Shown piece by piece: positions 56,377-64,000 of a DNA stretch of 64,000 nt (its first letter is position 1; each line of letters begins with the position of its first letter). The stretch is from positions 434,001 to 498,000 of the forward strand of contig NZ_PPAF01000035.1 in assembly GCF_002913045.1 (NCBI RefSeq), given 5' to 3'. The notes under the pieces were generated by a model. It did not search any database and was not told the origin of the DNA. It was given only the letters and a program-made list of their open reading frames with translations. Made by a program: the position numbers and the translations under genes. Source of the DNA: Campylobacter concisus. Lineage in GTDB: Bacteria; Campylobacterota; Campylobacteria; Campylobacterales; Campylobacteraceae.

Positions 56377-56406
56377 ACATCCATTTTTCAGATTGGATTA
56401 ATATTT

Positions 56407-57060
56407 ATGGATTTTGAGTTTATTGAGAAATTTTACCCACTTTTTGTAAAGGCCGGGTTGCTTACGATTGAGATCGCCTTTTTAGGGATCATTTTTTCTA
56501 TTTTGATCGGTATTTTTTGTATGGCTGTAAAATTTTACAAGCTAAAATTTCTATCAAAAGTGATTGATTGCTACGTTGAGCTTTCAAGAAACACGCCGCT
56601 TCTTATCCAGCTCTTCTTTTTATACTACGGCTTGCCAAAGCTTGGAGTGTCGATGAGTGGCTTTACCTGTGCGGTCGCGGGACTTAGCTTTCTTGGCGGC
56701 AGCTACATGAGCGAGAGTTTTAGGCTTGGCTTTGAGGCGGTTAGAAAGTCGCAGATAGAAGCAGGTCTTAGTATCGCACTTAGCAAAAATCAGCTCCTAA
56801 GATATGTCATCTTGCCACAAGCCTTTAGCGTGGCATTGCCAAGTATCAGCGCAAACGTCATATTTTTACTAAAAGAGACAAGCATCGTTAGCATAGTAGC
56901 TCTTGCTGATCTAGTCTATGTCGCAAAGGATCTCATCGGACTTTACTACAAGACAGATGAGGCACTTTTTATGCTGGTTATTAGCTATCTTGTCATCATC
57001 TTGCCAGTCTCGCTGGCGCTTAGCTACGTCGAAAAAAGGGTGAGAAATGCAAGGAGTTAG
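56407..57060 (+). CDS. Amino-acid ABC transporter permease (cysteine system)
   Basis: 217 residues, five helices of the HisM/HisQ type, with the loop motif E-A-G-L-S-I-A-L-S-K-N-Q and the conserved signature of polar-amino-acid permeases (E-L-S-R-N-T-P-L-L-I-Q-L). It pairs with the next permease and ends in a 14-bp overlap with it. The substrate is inferred from the SBP, a CjaA homologue. Confidence 0.9.
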   Translation: MDFEFIEKFYPLFVKAGLLTIEIAFLGIIFSILIGIFCMAVKFYKLKFLSKVIDCYVELSRNTPLLIQLFFLYYGLPKLGVSMSGFTCAVAGLSFLGGSYMSESFRLGFEAVRKSQIEAGLSIALSKNQLLRYVILPQAFSVALPSISANVIFLLKETSIVSIVALADLVYVAKDLIGLYYKTDEALFMLVISYLVIILPVSLALSYVEKRVRNARS

Positions 57061-57715
57061 TATTTTATTTGACACGCAAAATTTACTAAGACTCTTTGAA
57101 GGTCTAGTCGTTAGCACAGAAATTTCATTTATCTCTATTTTTATCTCTATAATCGGTGGCTTAGTGCTTGGCGTGCTTATGAGCATGAAAAACAAATTTA
57201 TCTATTTTATTTTAAAAATTTGCCTAGAAATCGTTCGCATAATGCCTCAGATCGTTTGGCTATTTTTATTTTATTTTGGTGTCAGCAAGGCGTTTGATAT
57301 CCACATTTCAGCATTTACAGCCTCACTCATCGTCTTTAGCTTGTGGGGAATTTTTGAAATGATGGACATCGTGCGTGGCGCAATAACATCAATACCAAAA
57401 CATCAATTTGAATCAGCGGCATCACTTGGGCTTAGTAAATTTCAAATTTACTCTCACGTCATCATCCCGCTTGCCACAAGAAGGCTAGTGCCTGGAGCAG
57501 TAAATTTACTAAGTCGTATGATAAAAACAACCTCTATCGTCGTTCTAATCGGCGTTGTAGAGGTGGTCAAAGTCGGCCAGCAGATCATCGAGCGAAATGT
57601 ATTTACAAATCCTATGGCGCCATTTTGGATATACACGCTCATATTCTTTTTATATTTTGCGATCTGCTATCCAGTCTCAAAATTATCAAAAAAACTAGAA
57701 GAAAAATGGAGCTAA
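57047..57715 (+). CDS. Amino-acid ABC transporter permease, second subunit
   Basis: 222 residues, five helices, with E-I-V-R-I-M-P-Q-I-V-W-L and the loop E-S-A-A-S-L-G-L-S. Overlaps the first permease and ends 1 bp before the ATPase gene. Confidence 0.9.
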   Translation: MQGVSILFDTQNLLRLFEGLVVSTEISFISIFISIIGGLVLGVLMSMKNKFIYFILKICLEIVRIMPQIVWLFLFYFGVSKAFDIHISAFTASLIVFSLWGIFEMMDIVRGAITSIPKHQFESAASLGLSKFQIYSHVIIPLATRRLVPGAVNLLSRMIKTTSIVVLIGVVEVVKVGQQIIERNVFTNPMAPFWIYTLIFFLYFAICYPVSKLSKKLEEKWS

Positions 57716-57716
57716 A

Positions 57717-58454
57717 ATGAGCGAAAATATATTAGAACTTAAAAAAATAAACAAATTTTATGGAGAGCTTCACGCCTTAAAGGATATAAATTTAGAGGTA
57801 AAAAGCGGTGAAGTAGTCGTGCTTCTTGGCCCATCAGGCTGTGGCAAAAGCACAACTCTTAGGTGCATAAACGGCCTTGAGAGTATCGCAAGCGGTGAGA
57901 TAATAATCGATGGTGAAGTGATTGATGCTAAATTTAATGATTGGCAAAGGATCCGCCAAAAAGTCGGCATGGTCTTTCAAAGCTACGAGCTCTTTGATCA
58001 TATGAACGTCATAGACAACGTCCTTCTTGGGCCTTTAAAGGTGCAAAAAAGAGATAGGGCCGAGGCTGAAAAGACCGCTGATATGTGGTTAAGCAAGGTT
58101 GGACTGCTTGATAAGAAATTTGCCTATCCAAAGGAGCTAAGTGGCGGTCAAAAGCAACGCATAGCAATAGTAAGAAGCCTTTGTTTAAACCCTGAGATCA
58201 TGCTATTTGACGAGGTTACGGCTGCGCTTGATCCAGAGATCGTTAGAGAGGTGCTTGACGTGATACTAAATTTAGCCAAAGATGGCATGACGATGCTAAT
58301 AGTCACCCACGAGATGAGCTTTGCAAGGGCGGTTGCAAACAAGATCGTATTTATGGACGCTGGGGCGATCGTGGAGATCAGCGAGCCAGAGGAATTTTTT
58401 ACCAACCCAAAGAGCGATCGCGCGAAGAAATTTCTAAATTTATTCTCGTTTTAG
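57717..58454 (+). CDS. Amino-acid ABC transporter ATP-binding protein
   Basis: 245 residues with Walker A G-P-S-G-C-G-K-S-T-T, Q-loop V-F-Q-S-Y-E-L-F, signature L-S-G-G-Q-K-Q-R and Walker B I-M-L-F-D-E-V. It powers the two permeases. Confidence 0.94.
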   Translation: MSENILELKKINKFYGELHALKDINLEVKSGEVVVLLGPSGCGKSTTLRCINGLESIASGEIIIDGEVIDAKFNDWQRIRQKVGMVFQSYELFDHMNVIDNVLLGPLKVQKRDRAEAEKTADMWLSKVGLLDKKFAYPKELSGGQKQRIAIVRSLCLNPEIMLFDEVTAALDPEIVREVLDVILNLAKDGMTMLIVTHEMSFARAVANKIVFMDAGAIVEISEPEEFFTNPKSDRAKKFLNLFSF

Positions 58455-58547
58455 AAAAAATAAGAGATAATTTGCCGTTTTTTCAAAATGCGTTTAGAGC
58501 GAAATTTTAACGCTCTTATTTATTTAACTTTTTTACAAGGAGAAAGA

Positions 58548-59408
58548 GTGAGAAAATTTAAATTTTTCTTATTAGCATTAATCGCTACCGTCTTTCTAAC
58601 GGGTTGTGGTAATGACAAAGGTGCCGACACGGCAAAAGCTGCTTCAAACGAAGCTGATGCGATCGCAAAGATCAAAGAGCGCGGATATGTAAGAATTGGT
58701 GTTTTCAGCGACAAACCACCATTTGGCTATGTCGATAAAGACGGCAAAAATCAAGGCTATGATATTTACTTTGCAAAACGTATCGCAAAAGACCTACTAG
58801 GCGATGAGAGCAAGGTAAAATTTGAGCTAGTCGAGGCTGCTGGTAGAGTTGAAGTTTTAGTAGCTGATAAAGTAGATATCACGCTTGCAAATTTTACAAA
58901 AACACCTGAGCGTGCACAAGTTGTTGATTTTGCGCTTCCATACATGAAGGTTTCACTTGGCATCGTAAGCCCTGAAGGTGCAGTGATAAAAAGCATCGAT
59001 GAGCTAAAAGACAAAACCCTAATCGTAAATAAGGGCACAACCGCTGACGCGTTTTTTACAAAAAATTATCCTGACATTAAGCTTGCAAAATACGACCAAA
59101 ATACTGAAACATTTGCAGCTTTGGTTGATAAAAGAGGTGCCGCACTAGCGCATGATAACGCCCTACTTTTTGCCTGGGCGAAAGAGACTCCTGGCTTTGT
59201 TGTAGGCGTTGAAGCACTTGGTGATGTGGATGTGATAGCACCAGCTGTTAAAAAAGGTAACAAAGTTTTACTTGACTGGCTAAACAATGAGATCATTGAG
59301 CTTGGAAAAGAAAATTTCTTCCATAAAGACTATGATGCTACACTAAAACCGATCTATGGTGATAGTGTCAATCCAGAATCACTTGTCGTCGAAGGCGGCA
59401 AACTCTAA
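58548..59408 (+). CDS. cjaA: Cysteine ABC transporter substrate-binding lipoprotein CjaA
   Basis: 286 residues from GTG at 58548, preceded by AAGGAG at 58537-58542; the reading from 58488 runs into the gap without a site. The lipobox is L-T-G-C. The body closely resembles C. jejuni CjaA: V-R-I-G-V-F-S-D-K-P-P-F-G-Y-V-D, G-Y-D-I-Y-F-A-K-R-I-A-K-D-L, N-K-G-T-T-A-D-A-F-F-T, and Y-D-Q-N-T-E-T-F-A-A-L. CjaA is a surface-accessible, antigenic cysteine-binding protein. It is last in the operon. Confidence 0.93.
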   Translation: MRKFKFFLLALIATVFLTGCGNDKGADTAKAASNEADAIAKIKERGYVRIGVFSDKPPFGYVDKDGKNQGYDIYFAKRIAKDLLGDESKVKFELVEAAGRVEVLVADKVDITLANFTKTPERAQVVDFALPYMKVSLGIVSPEGAVIKSIDELKDKTLIVNKGTTADAFFTKNYPDIKLAKYDQNTETFAALVDKRGAALAHDNALLFAWAKETPGFVVGVEALGDVDVIAPAVKKGNKVLLDWLNNEIIELGKENFFHKDYDATLKPIYGDSVNPESLVVEGGKL

Positions 59409-59415
59409 AAATTTA

Positions 59416-59437
59416 ATGGCGTAAATTTTTACGCCAT
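59416..59437 (+). terminator. Terminator after cjaA
   Basis: Perfect 10-bp repeat just past the stop, followed by a T/C-rich tract. Confidence 0.7.
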
Positions 59438-59770
59438 CTCTCTATCTTTTAAATTTAACGAATACACTTGTGAAGTTTTTTACCTGTAGGTTACACTGCA
59501 TAAAATGCATGATAGACAGTATTATGTATCTAAGCAGCAAGCTAGTAGGCGAGCTCCTTGTAATAATGAGCTATTTTTAAAAAAGAATGCCAACAATAGA
59601 TAGGCTACTTGTGGATTTAAATTGCATTATCCGCATGAACATTCAAAAAGGCTAAGGCGCATGTATTTTATAAATTTAAATTACAGATAGTATGTATGCA
59701 GAGGAAAAACCGCAAAAGCTAGACGAGAAAGATAAAACTTAGTTTTTGAACGTCTAAATAAAATTTTAAA

Positions 59771-59802
59771 AGCATTTTGGAGTAAATTTAGCCCAAAATG
59801 CT
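59771..59802 (-). terminator. Terminator after the phosphomannomutase gene
   Basis: A perfect 10-bp stem, 12-nt loop, followed on the minus strand by TTTTAAAATTTT. Confidence 0.75.
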
Positions 59803-59811
59803 CATTGTAAG

Positions 59812-61179
59812 CTACATTAAGCTCTTTAGTAGATTTGTCACTTTTTGCTCGATCTCTTCTAGAAATTCCTTGCTCTTTGCTTCAAATCTAGTGACGATAA
59901 CTGGCGTTGTATTTGACGCGCGCACCAGTGCCCAGCCATTTTCAAACTGAATCCTTATACCATCAATGTCGATGATATTTTTTATCTTTGGCAGGTCGCA
60001 ACTCTCGTTTTTCACGCACTCTTTTAACTTGGTAACTATATTAAATTTAGCCTCGTCAGTTGTCTTTATCTTGATCTCATCGGTGCTAAAGACAAGTGGC
60101 ATCTTATCAAGCTCACCGTCAAGGTCAAAGCCTTTGTGAACCAGCTCAAGCACCCTCATCATCGCATAAAGCGCATCATCAAAGCCAAAATATCGCTCTT
60201 TAAAGAAGATATGTCCGCTAACTTCTGCCGCTAGATCTACGTTTAGCTCTTTCATCATTTTTTTGATGTTGCTATGCCCAGTCTTGCCCATAAAAACTTC
60301 GCCTATTTTTGCGATCTCATCATACATATTTTGTGAGCATTTAACCTCACCAAGCACCTTTGGATGTTTCATATTTAGAGCATAAAGATAGGCTAGCTCA
60401 TCGCCTTTTATATCTCTTTTTGGCGTTATAACCGCAATCCTATCGCCATCTCCGTCAAAGCCAAATCCAAGGTCAAACTCCTTCTTTTCGATGAGCGAAA
60501 ATATCTCTTTTAAATTCTCTTTTTCACTTGGGTCTGGATGGTGATTTGGGAAATTTCCGTCTGGATCTTCATATAAAATTTTTGCATTTAGCCCAAGCGC
60601 TTTAACGATCGGCACCAAGCTCACGCCAACAGCGCCATTTGCACAGTCGATGATAAAAGGCTTTTTGAAATTTTTAAGCTCGCTAAATTCTTTTACAAAA
60701 AACTCGACATATTTTTCTAAGATGTTAAATTTCTCACAGCTCTCATCGTCTGCTATTTGCTCACCAGAGGCGATTATTTCGTTCACCTTATCTTTTAAAA
60801 TTTGCAGATCTTTGCCAAAGAAACTATCTTTTTTAATGGTAATCTTAAAGCCGTTATAGTCTTTTGGATTGTGAGAGCCCGTGATCATGATGTTTGCGTC
60901 AAAGTAATCAGCATAAACGCTAAAGTAGCCAACAGGAGTTGGTAACAAACCGATACTATAAATTTTAAAGCCACCAGCCTTGTTTAGACCGCTTAGCAGA
61001 TACCTAAAAAGTGTGCTAGCACTTAGTCTTGCGTCAAAACCAACGCTTAAAGTTTTCACGCCAAATTCGTTAAATTTCTTACCCAAAGCAAGCCCTATAG
61101 CCTTGACGCTGTCCTCTGTCAAGTCTTTTTCAAAAATGCCACGGATGTCGTATTCTCTAAAAATTTCATCATATTTCAT
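59812..61179 (-). CDS. Phosphomannomutase/phosphoglucomutase
   Basis: 455 residues from ATG at 61179, with a GGAG site; the reading from 61215 has 12 extra residues. The phosphoserine loop is M-I-T-G-S-H-N-P-K-D-Y-N-G, the metal loop D-G-D-G-D-R and the sugar loop G-E-V-S-G-H. It interconverts hexose 1- and 6-phosphates for LPS and capsule precursors. It appears as a single gene. Confidence 0.92.
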   Translation of the reverse strand: MKYDEIFREYDIRGIFEKDLTEDSVKAIGLALGKKFNEFGVKTLSVGFDARLSASTLFRYLLSGLNKAGGFKIYSIGLLPTPVGYFSVYADYFDANIMITGSHNPKDYNGFKITIKKDSFFGKDLQILKDKVNEIIASGEQIADDESCEKFNILEKYVEFFVKEFSELKNFKKPFIIDCANGAVGVSLVPIVKALGLNAKILYEDPDGNFPNHHPDPSEKENLKEIFSLIEKKEFDLGFGFDGDGDRIAVITPKRDIKGDELAYLYALNMKHPKVLGEVKCSQNMYDEIAKIGEVFMGKTGHSNIKKMMKELNVDLAAEVSGHIFFKERYFGFDDALYAMMRVLELVHKGFDLDGELDKMPLVFSTDEIKIKTTDEAKFNIVTKLKECVKNESCDLPKIKNIIDIDGIRIQFENGWALVRASNTTPVIVTRFEAKSKEFLEEIEQKVTNLLKSLM

Positions 61180-61278
61180 TGTAAATTCTCCATAAAAGAA
61201 AGCAAAATGATACAAGAATAAATTTAAAAAGGAGTAAATAATTTTATAAATTTAGTGAGGTTAAAGTTTAAATATAAA

Positions 61279-61306
61279 TTCGAGCTAGAAAAGGCTCTAG
61301 CTCGAA
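61279..61306 (-). terminator. Terminator after groEL
   Basis: An 11-bp perfect stem (TTCGAGCTAGA with its complement) and six-nucleotide loop, directly past the groEL stop. Confidence 0.75.
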
Positions 61307-61314
61307 AAGGGCTG

Positions 61315-63227
<1,913 letters not shown>

Positions 63228-63256
63228 TGTTCATCCTTTTGGTTTAATTGTCTTTT

Positions 63257-63283
63257 TTAGCACTCTTTATTTTTGAGTGATGA
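63257..63283 (-). promoter_or_regulatory. CIRCE operator (HrcA binding site)
   Basis: TTAGCACTC, 9 nt, then GAGTGATGA match CIRCE (TTAGCACTC-N9-GAGTGCTAA) with two changes in the second arm. It overlaps the transcription start just downstream of the -10, so HrcA repression is expected. Confidence 0.8.
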
Positions 63284-63284
63284 G

Positions 63285-63313
63285 ATCCTAGCACTTTTTT
63301 CTAAAAAAGTCAA
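63285..63313 (-). promoter_or_regulatory. Sigma-70 promoter of groESL
   Basis: On the minus strand, -35 TTGACT (63308-63313) and -10 TAGGAT (63285-63290) with exactly 17 bp between. Confidence 0.7.
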
Positions 63314-63395
63314 TAATTTATAGTTAAATTTTATTAAAACTTTAGTCACTTACACTAAAGTTTTATGATATGTAAAACTAATATAAAGGAATTTT

Positions 63396-64000
63396 ATGAA
63401 AAAAATAGCCTATTTAGTAGCGGCTTTGGCCCTGATAATCCTTTGCATTTTTGGCTTTATCTTTAGCTCTTTTGGTAATAAATTTATAGCTAGCAAAATA
63501 GAAAAAGAAGCACTTGCTCGCGGTATCGATGTAAAATTTAAAGATTTTAATCTTGGGCTTAGCACGCTAAATTTAGAAGCAACCGTGATGAATGCCATAA
63601 ATTTAAAGGCAAATGGTGAGCTTTCACTGCTTGCTCAAAGCATGAATTTAAACATAGATATAGACGCCGAAAAGGCAAAGGCTAGCGAGCTTGGGTTAAA
63701 AAAAGACGTCGCGCTTAAAGCAAACATGGCTGGTAATTTTAGCGACTTTAAATTAGCGGCAACTGGCACGGCGCTTGGCTCAAACATAAATTTAAATGCA
63801 AACTTAAAAGACTACCTGCCAAAAGCCCTAAATCTTGACGCTAAAAACATCGACCTTTCTGAGATCTCAGCTCTAGCACAAAAGCCAAATTTGGCTAGCG
63901 GCAAACTTGATCTAACGAGCAATATGCAAGAGATTGATGAGAAAAATGAGCCGATCATTAACGCTCAAATTTTAGCAAGCGATGCAGCGATAAACAAAGA
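63396..64000 (+). CDS. AsmA/TamB-like envelope protein, 5' part
   Basis: At least 201 residues; the frame runs off the window. It follows an AAAGGA site. An N-terminal helix (Y-L-V-A-A-L-A-L-I-I-L-C-I-F-G-F-I-F) anchors a periplasmic region of repeating beta strands rich in N, L and K (L-N-L-E-A-T-V, I-N-L-K-A-N-G, M-N-L-N-I-D-I), the pattern of AsmA/DUF748/TamB-like lipid-transport repeats. Identity is by pattern only. Confidence 0.55.
   Translation, partial: MKKIAYLVAALALIILCIFGFIFSSFGNKFIASKIEKEALARGIDVKFKDFNLGLSTLNLEATVMNAINLKANGELSLLAQSMNLNIDIDAEKAKASELGLKKDVALKANMAGNFSDFKLAATGTALGSNINLNANLKDYLPKALNLDAKNIDLSEISALAQKPNLASGKLDLTSNMQEIDEKNEPIINAQILASDAAINK

Larger units (their letters stand above)
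59409..59811. other. Intergenic region between cjaA and the phosphomannomutase gene
   Basis: About 400 bp. It contains a 10-bp perfect stem with AT-rich loop at 59416-59437 (terminator of cjaA) and the hairpin at 59771-59802. Between them I see only short frames (for example 22 codons at 59587) and no gene. Confidence 0.7.

Noticed and set aside
59587-59655. 22-codon frame in the cjaA to phosphomannomutase gap
   Set aside because: No ribosome site and no recognisable pattern.

Overview
The window is an AT-rich chromosomal segment of an epsilonproteobacterium, most likely a Campylobacter of the C. concisus type. The evidence is a CjaA-type cysteine-binding lipoprotein, an AguA/AguB agmatine route, TAXI-TRAP and BCCT transporters, promoters of the form 'ttttggcTATAAT', the neighbours pgsA-rseP and acpS-fliL, and a 16S-Ile-Ala-23S-5S rRNA operon. 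The species call is inference. I saw no insertion sequence, prophage or CRISPR array.

Layout. 1-8.2 kb: pgsA end, rseP and a YggS protein on +; then on - a comF/lipoprotein/tautomerase group, lepA, a zinc-type CDF exporter and a six-TM ABC domain without ATPase. 8.2-10.5 kb: a cupin and NAD(P)-binding oxidoreductase behind a promoter with two identical operators, an Rrf2 regulator, and an exported helix-hairpin-helix protein. 10.7-16.0 kb: a complete rRNA operon on -, with readable processing stems. 16.2-28.9 kb: housekeeping and envelope genes (DUF945, DedA, two SYLF proteins, RNase Y, 5-FCL, TlpA-like, ftsY, VanZ, radA, acpS, fliL, ybaK, MidA-like, TRIC) and an unrecognised protein behind a sigma-28-like promoter.

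29.2-36.5 kb is the accessory highlight. A divergent Fur-family regulator is followed by six tightly packed + strand genes: an HMA2-like protein, a membrane-anchored ferritin-like protein, three small glycine-rich membrane proteins, and a P1B-type ATPase whose CPC motif is replaced by Y-S-C. Four of the proteins share one short hydrophobic glycine motif. Gene count and ATPase type resemble the ferrosome (fez) operons that build lipid-bounded iron organelles. An alanine/glycine symporter, a small membrane protein and ModD follow with almost no gaps.

36.9-64 kb: a BCCT transporter, tandem DKNYY proteins, an ABC-F ATPase, a MATE exporter and YgjP protease, a Sel1 protein, a TAXI-TRAP transporter, PstSCAB, an agmatine-to-putrescine operon with an embedded CDF transporter, a cysteine ABC transporter, phosphomannomutase, groES-groEL under a CIRCE operator, and the start of an AsmA-like protein cut by the window edge.

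Themes: envelope and metal homeostasis (two CDF exporters, the fez-like operon, Fur-like and Rrf2 regulators), uptake of phosphate, cysteine, carboxylates, betaine-type solutes and amino acids, and the core translation and protein-quality machinery.
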